From Promethearchaeota archaeon Loki_b31 (GTDB lineage: Archaea; Asgardarchaeota; Lokiarchaeia; Sigyniarchaeales; SOKP01), in assembly GCA_005222975.1 (NCBI GenBank), contig NJBI01000030.1, positions 1 through 42,229 on the forward strand: 42,229 nucleotides of DNA, given 5' to 3'. Of this stretch, positions 7,474 through 15,262 are shown in pieces. The translations under genes and the position numbers were made by a program. How positions within the stretch are numbered: position 1 is the first letter of the stretch; each line of letters opens with the position of its first letter. Below the pieces are notes generated by a model, which made no database searches, was not told where the DNA came from, and saw only the letters and a list, made by a program, of their open reading frames with translations.

Positions 7474-8859
7474 TTGAGCGACTTAGAAGGGTTAACAAGA
7501 AGATTATTAAGACAAAAAAAATCTGACGAACAAATTCTTAAGAGGTTAGTTCAAGAATATGTTGATTTTAAGGATATTGATAAAGAGTCAGCTTATACGC
7601 TTGCGAATGCTGTTCTAATAGAATGTAAGAAGAGCGATATATCAAAAATTTCAGAACCTTTCATTAAAGATTTGTTAGATGTTAATAAAGCCAATGTGAC
7701 GGTGGGAAAGCAAGGAGTAGGGTGTAGAGGTGCTGGGGATTTTTTTGTTCATAAATTGATAGCTGAACTATCGGAAACGAAACGACAACCATATTTATCT
7801 CCTAGTTCTTTAGACGATGCTGGAGCTGTTAAACTATCGGATATTAAAGGTTTCGAAGGAAAGGAGGATTTAATAATTGTTTCTAAAATGGAGGGAATCC
7901 ATAGCCGGCTCAGCGATTTTCCATTTATATGCGGGTTTCACGTTACTCGAGCGTGCTTGCGAGATCTATATGTAAAAGGAGCAGAACCAATTTCCATTAT
8001 GATAGATATCCATTTAGGAGACGACGCCGATGTAGGAAAACTTTTTGACTTTATGGCCGGAGTTTCGGCAATAGCAGAGCTTTCACATGTACCAATTACT
8101 GCCGGTTCTACATTAAGAATAGGGGGAGATATGGTTATTGGAGATCGCTTAGTAGGAGGAATAAGTGCTATCGGTCTTGTTAGAAATAATTTGTTAGCGA
8201 GACGAAATATCCAAGTTGGAGACAAAATATTAATGACAGAAGGAGCGGGAGGAGGGACCATTACGACAACCGCAATATACTCGGGAAACCATAAGGTTGT
8301 AAACGAAACGATGAATATTAAATTCTTAGAGGCTTGCAATGTCTTGCTAAAAAAAGAATATCTTAAAGGCATAAGGGCGATGTGTGATGTTACAAACGGG
8401 GGTCTTAGAGGAGATTTATACGAAATAAACTACGAAGCGAAATCAGGTGTAACAATTTATGAGCATCGCGTACGAGAACTCGTTAACCCCATCGTGTTAG
8501 AGTTATTAGAAGAGGTGGGAGTTGATTACTTAGGTGTATCGCTAGATGCGCTTTTAATTTACTGCTCAGACAGTATATCGGAACAAATAATTAGTGATTT
8601 GGCTGCAAAAAATATCAAATGTGCTGAAATCGGTTATGTTGACAATTCAAATCAAGTAACTATGATTTACGAAGGAGAAGAAAAAAGATCAATTCTCCCC
8701 CAATTTCGAGAATCTGCTTACACTAAAATTAAACAAGAAATAGGGGAAGAAACTCCTGAATTGAAGTTAGAAATGGAAAAGAAAATTGAAAAAGCAGCAA
8801 CAAATGCTTTGAAAAAAAGACAAAAAATTATTGAATACATTGAAAAACAATCATTATAA
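7474..8859 (+). CDS. AIR synthase-related protein (PurM/HypE/SelD superfamily)
   Basis: This 461-residue protein starts at TTG. Residues 1-70 form a helical N-terminal extension. From about residue 75 the PurM-type fold is visible: LDDAGAVKL (metal/ATP loop), SRLSDFPFICGFHVTRACLRD, GAEPISIMIDIHL, then a long glycine-rich region with GSTLRIGGDMVIGDRL and LMTEGAGGG, and MCDVTNGGLRGDLYEI in the C-terminal domain. The superfamily makes or uses acyl-phosphate or phospho intermediates (AIR synthase, HypE, SelD, ThiL). This branch is common in archaea and has no assigned reaction that I can name. The C-terminal 50 residues are Lys/Glu-rich and helical. It converges on larE with a 29-base gap. Confidence 0.75.
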   Translation: MSDLEGLTRRLLRQKKSDEQILKRLVQEYVDFKDIDKESAYTLANAVLIECKKSDISKISEPFIKDLLDVNKANVTVGKQGVGCRGAGDFFVHKLIAELSETKRQPYLSPSSLDDAGAVKLSDIKGFEGKEDLIIVSKMEGIHSRLSDFPFICGFHVTRACLRDLYVKGAEPISIMIDIHLGDDADVGKLFDFMAGVSAIAELSHVPITAGSTLRIGGDMVIGDRLVGGISAIGLVRNNLLARRNIQVGDKILMTEGAGGGTITTTAIYSGNHKVVNETMNIKFLEACNVLLKKEYLKGIRAMCDVTNGGLRGDLYEINYEAKSGVTIYEHRVRELVNPIVLELLEEVGVDYLGVSLDALLIYCSDSISEQIISDLAAKNIKCAEIGYVDNSNQVTMIYEGEEKRSILPQFRESAYTKIKQEIGEETPELKLEMEKKIEKAATNALKKRQKIIEYIEKQSL

Positions 8860-8888
8860 ATGTTTAAAGCTTCTTTATACCTTATAAT

Positions 8889-9722
8889 TTAGTCTTCTTC
8901 ATTATAAGTAAGAACTTCGTTTAGTGATCCAGACCTAAACCCTTCTAAATCAATCGTAATGTAGCAAAATCCTAATTGTTTGAATTTAGTTTTAATTTTT
9001 TTAATGTTTTCATTGGTCATAACTTTCATAATATCTTCGGGCATCAGCTCAATTCGTGCTAGTTTTCCTTCGTGTAGTCTAACTCGTAATTGGTTTAAAT
9101 TGTATGTGTTTCTCAAGAATTTTTCAGCCTCTCTAATCATATCTAATTTTTCCTCGTTAATATCTTGATCGTAGGGTATACGCGACGAAAAACACGCCAT
9201 TGAAGGTTTCGATTGTACATCTAAGTTAAAGTATTTGCATATCTCTCTAATCTCTTGTTTGTTAATCTTGAAATCTATATAAGGAGTAGTAATATTTAAT
9301 TCTTTCAAAGCTTGCATTCCTGGCCTATAATCTGAAAGATCATCGATGTTTGATCCATCTAATATTAAATCGAAATTCCTTTCTTCCTTGATTTTTATAA
9401 TATCCTTATATAAACCTGTTTTACAAATATAACACCGATTTTTAGGATTAACTCTAAAATTTTCATCTTTTAAAGGATCACGCTCGACTATCAAGTGCGT
9501 TATGCCGTATTTTTTTGCAAATTCGTTAGTTAATTTAATTTCATCATCAGGATAAAGTATTGACTTCTCAGTTACAAGTAGCGTTTCTTTTGCGTATTTA
9601 TTTGAAAGAAAAGCAAGTAAACTACTATCAACTCCACCAGAAAATGCAACTAATATTTTTTTTGTTTTTAAAAAAGATATGAGGCTTTCAAGTTTGTTTT
9701 TTAGATTATTAGATAAATCCAT
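8889..9722 (-). CDS. larE: LarE-type ATP-dependent sulfur transferase (PP-loop)
   Basis: LarE proteins place sulfur on a pyridinium mononucleotide during synthesis of the nickel-pincer cofactor of lactate racemase-type enzymes. The 277-residue protein has the PP-loop SGGVDSS near residue 29, then RCYICKTGLY with a CxxC pair, LDGSNIDDLSDYRPGM, and KPSMACFSSRIPY with a third cysteine. From family knowledge, LarE proteins either sacrifice one Cys or use three Cys to hold an iron-sulfur cluster; three being present here favours the cluster type. I chose the ATG at 9722 because the alternative 11 codons upstream adds only hydrophobic filler. No larB, larC or larA is seen in the window. Other PP-loop sulfurtransferase roles remain possible. 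Confidence 0.8.
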   Translation of the reverse strand: MDLSNNLKNKLESLISFLKTKKILVAFSGGVDSSLLAFLSNKYAKETLLVTEKSILYPDDEIKLTNEFAKKYGITHLIVERDPLKDENFRVNPKNRCYICKTGLYKDIIKIKEERNFDLILDGSNIDDLSDYRPGMQALKELNITTPYIDFKINKQEIREICKYFNLDVQSKPSMACFSSRIPYDQDINEEKLDMIREAEKFLRNTYNLNQLRVRLHEGKLARIELMPEDIMKVMTNENIKKIKTKFKQLGFCYITIDLEGFRSGSLNEVLTYNEED

Positions 9723-9787
9723 TGTTATTCTGATAAATATGAATAAATGAAGCATAAAAAGTTTTTATTTTACAAATAATAAAAAAT

Positions 9788-9802
9788 GAAAACATTTAAA
9801 TA
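9788..9802 (+). promoter_or_regulatory. BRE/TATA promoter of the PadR-HAAS operon
   Basis: GAAAAC (9788-9793) followed by TTTAAATA (9795-9802) is a textbook-like archaeal BRE and TATA box. The transcript start would fall near 9825, about 50 bases before the PadR ATG. The TATA box abuts and slightly overlaps the first palindrome. Confidence 0.6.
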
Positions 9803-9824
9803 TAGTATTTTGTTTATACTATAT
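9800..9824. promoter_or_regulatory. Palindrome 1, probable PadR operator
   Basis: ATATAGTAT (9800-9808) and ATACTATAT (9816-9824) form a perfect 9-base inverted repeat with a 7-base spacer. It sits on the TATA box and the expected transcript start, the usual place for an autoregulated PadR repressor site. Confidence 0.6.
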
Positions 9825-9831
9825 AAGAAAC

Positions 9832-9848
9832 AGTATTGATAAAATACT
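9832..9848. promoter_or_regulatory. Palindrome 2, probable PadR operator
   Basis: AGTATT (9832-9837) and AATACT (9843-9848) flank GATAA. The core AGTAT-N7-ATACT is identical in arm sequence and spacing to palindrome 1 and is centred 28 bases downstream of it, in the expected 5' leader. Confidence 0.55.
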
Positions 9849-9876
9849 ATTTTAAAAAATCAATAAAATAAAATAA

Positions 9877-10434
9877 ATGGAGTTGAAAAACATGATAAAA
9901 CGCGTGAGAGAATTAGACTCAAAGGCTTTAATCGCTTCAAGATCTTTTCGAGATTACGTTGAAAAACAAGAAACTGAGATTAATCGTGGAATAAGTTCAC
10001 TTTGTATACTATCCATAATTATACAAGCCGGTGAGGACGGTTCACATGGTTATCAAATCTTAAAAGATTTATCTGACCAAACGAATGACATGTTAGTCAT
10101 TGTAGAGGGTACTTTATATCCAATTCTTAGAAAGTTAGAATCTGATGGGATAATCGAATCTAAAAAAGAAGAAACTGGTAGAAAAAGAAAATTTTATTAC
10201 ATAACCGAATATGGTGAAAAAATATACTATTATCTATCAGGATTTTTTTCCAAACTTACTGAAGCAATAGCGCCTTTATTCGATGTAAAAGTAAATTTAA
10301 AACAAGATAAATACCTTTATTGTCCAATGTGTGCTAATAAAATAAATCTTAGTAGCGAAGAACTCCGATTTTGTGACGTATGCGGTCATAATATAGAAAA
10401 AGAATTAAATACAAGAGGTTTAAAAAATGAGTGA
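9877..10434 (+). CDS. PadR-family transcriptional regulator with C-terminal zinc ribbon
   Basis: The 185-residue protein has a winged-helix PadR domain (about 45-125): SLCILSIIIQAGEDGSHGYQ, then VEGTLYPILRKLESDGIIES and GRKRKFYYITEYGE. PadR proteins usually repress their own operon until a ligand or stress releases them. Two extra parts stand out: an N-terminal helix of about 40 residues, and a C-terminal zinc ribbon with C149-x2-C152 and C166-x2-C169. The gene overlaps the next by eight bases, so PadR and the HAAS membrane protein are translated together. Two matching palindromes cover its own promoter, which suggests autoregulation. Confidence 0.9.
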   Translation: MELKNMIKRVRELDSKALIASRSFRDYVEKQETEINRGISSLCILSIIIQAGEDGSHGYQILKDLSDQTNDMLVIVEGTLYPILRKLESDGIIESKKEETGRKRKFYYITEYGEKIYYYLSGFFSKLTEAIAPLFDVKVNLKQDKYLYCPMCANKINLSSEELRFCDVCGHNIEKELNTRGLKNE

Positions 10435-11473
10435 AAAAATTATGGAAAAAACAATTAAGGAATATTTAAAAGAAGTGAAGGCAAAACTACCTGATTGGTT
10501 AAAAGACAAGAAGGAGCATAAAGATATTCTAGCTGAACTTGAAGAACACATTTGGAGTAAAGCAGAAGAATTGTCAGAAACTGGACATCCTACAGAAAGT
10601 TCAGTAAAGTTAGCAATTACCCACATGGGGGCTCCAAAGAGCATTGCTAAAGAATATAAGCGTCGTGGAACGCCAAAAGTATTTATAACAGAAGAAATGT
10701 GGCCATTATACACGAAAGTTTTGATGATAGTGTTCTCAGTAATAGTCGCTATAAGTATAGCTACTCAGATAGTTTTTAACTTAATCCTTGGAGGCGAACC
10801 TTTCATAGAGGTTCTCGGTTCAATAATTACGGGAATTCAAGGGGGGTTAGTAATATCTTTTGTTATTATATCCATTATTTTCGTAGTACTGTCGATGGAA
10901 GGCTATTTTCCTGAGGATTTTAAATCTAAAAAAGACTTAGCGAAGGAGAAACTTTTAGCTGAAACCGCTGAGGAGGAAGGTTGGCCAATTTCCCAGAAAA
11001 CGGGTAAACCGTTAAAACCATTCATAAAACCAATCGGTGAAATTATTGGTGGTGGTATTGTAATACTAATTGGATGCTTATTCCTATTTCAGCCATTTCC
11101 TACAGATTTACTGGATGTACAATTTCTTATATTGCTTCGCTTTTTTGGAGCTTTCATAGCTACTGAGGGTGCGTTAGACATTACGAGAGGAATTATTGGC
11201 AATCGACAACCTAGTACCCACCAACTTATTCACATCATCACGATCGTCGTTAAGTTGGCACCAATACCATTAATGTTAATCTTGATGAATCAACCTAAAA
11301 TCTTCCCATTCTTTAATTGGGATGAAGTCACTGAAACATTTGTCAATATAGGAATTGCGCCCGCATTCTATGACCTTTACAGGAATATTATCGTTCTCAT
11401 AATTGTTGGTTCCGTACTATTTTTAGCAGAAGATATGTACAAAATATTTAAAATACAAAAATATAAAGTATAA
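10427..11473 (+). CDS. HAAS-domain membrane protein partnered with PadR
   Basis: The 348-residue protein has an N-terminal soluble helical domain (about residues 1-85: KEYLKEVKAKLPDWLKDKK, then LAELEEHIW and ITHMGAPKSIAKEYKRRGTP). This is the HAAS/DUF1700-type domain often encoded right after PadR regulators. Several membrane helices follow (about 95-118, 125-155, 205-225, 235-255, 265-285, 325-345). The role of such proteins is thought to be envelope-stress sensing or signalling linked to PadR, but no activity is established. The ATG lies inside the end of the PadR gene. A second paralog, with an added charged helix, is at 12420-13631 on the other strand. Confidence 0.75.
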   Translation: MSEKIMEKTIKEYLKEVKAKLPDWLKDKKEHKDILAELEEHIWSKAEELSETGHPTESSVKLAITHMGAPKSIAKEYKRRGTPKVFITEEMWPLYTKVLMIVFSVIVAISIATQIVFNLILGGEPFIEVLGSIITGIQGGLVISFVIISIIFVVLSMEGYFPEDFKSKKDLAKEKLLAETAEEEGWPISQKTGKPLKPFIKPIGEIIGGGIVILIGCLFLFQPFPTDLLDVQFLILLRFFGAFIATEGALDITRGIIGNRQPSTHQLIHIITIVVKLAPIPLMLILMNQPKIFPFFNWDEVTETFVNIGIAPAFYDLYRNIIVLIIVGSVLFLAEDMYKIFKIQKYKV

Positions 11474-11525
11474 ATCAATTTCTTTTTTTTTAATTTTTAT
11501 TAATATTTACCGTAAATCCTATTTT

Positions 11526-11590
11526 TTTAGAGAATTTTAGATAATTTAGAGTGTTTTAGCGTAATTTAGAATTACGATTATTTTTTTTAG
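11526..11590. repeat. Phased TTTAG motifs between convergent genes
   Basis: TTTAG starts at 11526, 11536, 11545, 11555, 11565 and 11586: five motifs at about 10-base steps and a sixth two turns later. They lie between the 3' ends of the HAAS gene and the DUF998 gene. T-runs at 11480-11510 and 11581-11588 could act as terminators. Confidence 0.6.
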
Positions 11591-11607
11591 ATTAACCCAG
11601 TATAAGC

Positions 11608-12344
11608 CTAATCTGACTTAAAATTTTTTAATATAAGAAGCGATTCGGGGATTAACCAAAGAAAAGCTGCAAGAAGCATCATCCATTCAAGAAAGGGTCT
11701 TGTCACTGAATTAGGTGGAAATAAAAACAAAATACTTGCTGTAAATGGACCTACCATCATATAGAGCCCTAGAAGTCTTGGAAACATTGTTTTTTTTAAT
11801 TTTACTAGGATAGCTATGCCATTAAATAACGCTCCAAAAGCTAATCCTACGAATACTATAATTGAAAAAGTATAATGTAATCCCAACTCGGTAGTTCTAT
11901 CCTCGCTAAATAACCCTATCCCAAACAATCCGACTACTCCTGAGAGAAGCGAAAGCAAACCAAAAAACGCATGTAAATCGATGTATATACAAAGAATTCT
12001 TTTAAAAATAGACTTATTTGAATTAAAAATAATATTTTTTGTATCTGAAACTATTATTTTTGTTATATAGAAAAAAACCGGTAAGAGAAAGCAAGCAGTT
12101 GTCATTGTTATAGCATCTAAAACGAAAGGAGCGGGAGTATAACGAATTGACCCTAAATCACTAATGTAATTGTCAATTATGTTATAACTTTCTGGACCAA
12201 AAAAAATGCGATTAGAAACCCAATAAGAAGTCCAGGTAAAAAAGTTAATAAACTTACATAAATACATATTTTAATTAATTTTTGATTCAAAAATCGGTTA
12301 AAAAGACGATTGATTTTCATAAATAATAAATTAATCTGACTCAT
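11608..12344 (-). pseudogene. DUF998-type membrane protein with a frameshift
   Basis: The downstream frame encodes a multi-pass membrane protein with YNIIDNYISDLGS, a hallmark of the DUF998 family, and about six helices. On its own this frame would begin at ATG 12267 with a poor, non-hydrophobic start. In another frame an ATG at 12344 opens a better N-terminus (MSQINLLF, then LIKICIYVSLLTFLPGLLIG, a clear membrane helix), which runs to the T8 run at 12206-12199 and then meets a stop after ten more codons. Adding one T would join both frames into a 245-residue protein. The cause may be an assembly or sequencing error, a real mutation or slippage; I cannot tell which. Confidence 0.65.
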
Positions 12345-12419
12345 TTACTTATGAAATTTGTATTTGTGTTTAAAATTATCTAAAAATAAAATAAAATAAA
12401 AAGAAATAAAAGAAAGGCT

Positions 12420-13631
12420 TTAATAAGCCTTTTTTAATTTTGAATATTTTCCAACTTTAAAGAAATTTCCAATCATTCCACCCATAATGCCTAAAATTAT
12501 TGCAATAATAACCCAGAAGTAAACGATGAAAATGATGTTTGTTGGATCAGCTGGTATAGCTGGAATATTACCTCCTGAAAACAAAGAAATCGGGAATATC
12601 TCTGGCTGGTTTATAAGTAGCACAAATAAAGGAATATAAGCTAAATTATAGATGGCTCCAATTACCAAAAAGACTTGTTGTCCCGTGTAATTACTAACGC
12701 CAATTACAAGGCGAACTAGACTAAATAAACCACTTACAAAAATTAAAAATCCCATCATCTTAAGCCAATCTAGAAAAGCTTGTTGCATTAATCCTGTAAC
12801 CGCAAACGGTTGGATTATTAGAATTAAGCCAAAAATTATTCCCGCTGAGGTTCCAAATATTAATTCTCCTATAGTGACCGGTTGGGTTTTACCGATTTCT
12901 CTTTTTAGCTTAGCTTCTTCCACTTTTTGTTTTCGAAGAACTTTAGCTGCTGCTAACTTTTCTTTTTCTATGGCTTTCGTTTCAAGCATTTTCTCTTTTA
13001 CGTGATATTTAAATGCTGCCATTTTTTCTTCTCGAAGTACTTTAGCTTCCTGTATTTTTTGTTTGGTATATATTTTCGATTCTTCCAATTGTTCTTCGTT
13101 AAAATTGAAAGGGAAAAGTATGGCCAAGCGCTTTGGAATTATTCCAAAATCTTCGGGTAAGAAACCTTCCATAGAAAAATAAACGAATACTATTGTAATT
13201 ACAACTGCGGAGATTAAGCATCCAATCCAGATTCCAGTTAGCATCTCTCCTAATACTTCCCACCAAACCTTAAAAAAGAACTGAAAAATTGCGCCTAAAA
13301 TATTGACAAAAAACACAACTCCAAAGAAAAAGAACAAAGATCTTAAATAAAACTCGATGAGTTCTTGTGTAATGTAGAATCTTGGCGTACCCCGGCGTTT
13401 ATATAATTTTGCTATGCTTTCGGGAGTCCCCATTCGCATGATCGCTTCTTGCACATCTGCGTCAGTTAATGATTCTCCTCCAGAAATTGCTCTTGCCTCG
13501 TTATAAAGTTGCTGTTCTAAATCGTTTAATATGTTCTTTAATTCTTCTTCTTTCCATTTCAACCATTCTGGAAGTTTCTGTTTAACTTGAGCAATGTAAT
13601 TTTTAATAAGTTTATTCTCAGAATCACTCAT
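12420..13631 (-). CDS. HAAS-domain membrane protein, paralog with charged helix
   Basis: This 403-residue paralog of the 10427-11473 protein shares the N-terminal domain (YIAQVKQKLPEWLKWKEEE, IMRMGTPESIAKLYKRRGTP) and the membrane plan, including the matching SMEGFLPEDF after the second helix pair. It differs by an added Lys/Glu/Ala-rich segment, residues about 180-247, with an internal repeat (AKVLREEK at 196-203 and AKVLRKQK at 229-236), which should form a long cytoplasmic helix or coiled coil. The gene begins with ATG and has no PadR gene beside it. One half-site like the PadR palindromes (ATACTATT at 13706-13713) lies upstream, which is weak evidence for shared control. Confidence 0.72.
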   Translation of the reverse strand: MSDSENKLIKNYIAQVKQKLPEWLKWKEEELKNILNDLEQQLYNEARAISGGESLTDADVQEAIMRMGTPESIAKLYKRRGTPRFYITQELIEFYLRSLFFFFGVVFFVNILGAIFQFFFKVWWEVLGEMLTGIWIGCLISAVVITIVFVYFSMEGFLPEDFGIIPKRLAILFPFNFNEEQLEESKIYTKQKIQEAKVLREEKMAAFKYHVKEKMLETKAIEKEKLAAAKVLRKQKVEEAKLKREIGKTQPVTIGELIFGTSAGIIFGLILIIQPFAVTGLMQQAFLDWLKMMGFLIFVSGLFSLVRLVIGVSNYTGQQVFLVIGAIYNLAYIPLFVLLINQPEIFPISLFSGGNIPAIPADPTNIIFIVYFWVIIAIILGIMGGMIGNFFKVGKYSKLKKAY

Positions 13632-13826
13632 TATTGTCCACTTTATTATTTAATCACACTTTTATTAGATAATAATTCAATATTTTAATAACTACTAATG
13701 ATAATATACTATTAAAAAAAATGGAGACCAATTTTAAATATCACTTCATATTAAGATGTAAGAACGCATTGAATGTTAAAAATTAGGTCTATGACTCCAT
13801 AAGAACAAGATTAGATTAACAGAAAA

Positions 13827-15251
13827 ATGGATAATAATTCAAGAAATTCCAAGGAAAAAACAAAAAGGCGAAAATTCGGTATTCATTTAACTTCAGTTGA
13901 AATATTCTATAAATACATTTTTCCTGAAATTAAAGATCTAATAGAAAATTACTTATGGGTTGATCTCTACGCCGGTGAGGGTAATTTAATTTTACCAATT
14001 TTAAACGAAATCCCCTATGACAAGCGAGAAAGTTTTTTCCGAGGTCATATTTTTTTGTTTGACATTCAGAAAGATATGGTTCAAAAGTGCATTTATAACG
14101 CTGAGGAATATGGAATTCCTAAGCAAATCGCAGAAAATAATATCAAAAAACGTGATAATCTTGGAAGCTTTCCTCAAATTTTAAAACGAAAAAAATTTCC
14201 TATTTTTCACATTACCAATCCACCATACTTATATTTAGGTTACATTAGGAAGCACTACGAAACCCAAAAGTTTCTTCAATATTTTAAAAAAGATAATAAG
14301 GGGTATCAAGATTTATATCAAATCGCTATGGTTAATGACTTGCGTAACGATGTTGAGAATCTGATTTACGTAATTCCTACTAACTTTTTATATGGCGCAT
14401 CTGTTTCTAATAAATTTCGTTTAGACTTTTTAAAATATTATAATATTCTTAAAATGATAATTTTTGAAACAAAAATCTTTGAACATACAGGTTCAAATAT
14501 TTGCATTGGCTTTTTCAAGAAGAAAAAAGTTCCGCAAGATGAGTTTCAGACATTTACGGGGTTAAAGACCAAAAAACAAAATGATATTTTGAAGATGGTT
14601 TACAATTTAAACCCCAAATATAAATACAGAGCAGGTTCCAAATTTGACGAATTTTTAGAGAGTTATAAAGCGGTTAATCCATTAATAGTTAAGTATTATT
14701 TATTGAAAGAAGAAGTTTCGCAAAATAAAGGCAATTTTGAGATCGAAGTAATTGACGCGAACCAGTACAAAAGCAATCAATATGTAAAATTAAACATTAA
14801 AGTAAATGAAAAGTTAAAGCGAATAATTGAATCAAATATTTTGTACGTTAGAACTGTAGACACAGGCTCCTATAATGGGCGAGCAGGATTAGGGCAAGTA
14901 AACGAAGATTTCGATGTTCATGCGATTTATGTATCCCATAAAACCTATAGAACCCATCCGATCCAAATCTTCTTAGAGCCAATTATTTCCACAGATAATC
15001 AACTTCTCTTAAGAAATTATTTTAATTTTATTTTAGAGCAATTTAGACTCAAATTAGACAGCGAATTTTTAACAACCTATAAATACTCAAACGCAGAATA
15101 CACGCGAAAATATTTAGGTTTAAATCAAACGAGAAAATTAATTGAAACATTCCCCTATCGAAAGCTCACTTCAGAGAAAAAGCAAGATTTGAAATCCTTA
15201 ATTACTAGTAAAGATTTTAAGAGAATTTTAGATTTTTTAAAAAGCATATAA
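13827..15251 (+). CDS. Orphan N6-adenine DNA methyltransferase (gamma class)
   Basis: The 474-residue protein has motif X-like GIHLTSVEI near residue 15, the SAM motif I DLYAGEGN at 46-53 and the catalytic motif IV NPPY at 131-134, in the order of gamma-class adenine methyltransferases. The C-terminal half (about 250-470) would be the target-recognition domain and contains TVDTGSYNGRAGLG. It starts at ATG after a 195-base leader. No restriction endonuclease is recognisable beside it; the next gene is lipid biosynthesis on the other strand, 11 bases away. It may be a solitary epigenetic or protective methylase, possibly acquired. The recognition site cannot be predicted here. Confidence 0.82.
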   Translation: MDNNSRNSKEKTKRRKFGIHLTSVEIFYKYIFPEIKDLIENYLWVDLYAGEGNLILPILNEIPYDKRESFFRGHIFLFDIQKDMVQKCIYNAEEYGIPKQIAENNIKKRDNLGSFPQILKRKKFPIFHITNPPYLYLGYIRKHYETQKFLQYFKKDNKGYQDLYQIAMVNDLRNDVENLIYVIPTNFLYGASVSNKFRLDFLKYYNILKMIIFETKIFEHTGSNICIGFFKKKKVPQDEFQTFTGLKTKKQNDILKMVYNLNPKYKYRAGSKFDEFLESYKAVNPLIVKYYLLKEEVSQNKGNFEIEVIDANQYKSNQYVKLNIKVNEKLKRIIESNILYVRTVDTGSYNGRAGLGQVNEDFDVHAIYVSHKTYRTHPIQIFLEPIISTDNQLLLRNYFNFILEQFRLKLDSEFLTTYKYSNAEYTRKYLGLNQTRKLIETFPYRKLTSEKKQDLKSLITSKDFKRILDFLKSI

Positions 15252-15262
15252 TTTATACAAGC

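Noticed and set aside
13827..15251. A complete restriction-modification system at the first methyltransferase
   Set aside because: Neighbouring genes are HAAS membrane and lipid-synthesis genes; no nuclease motif was seen on either side.
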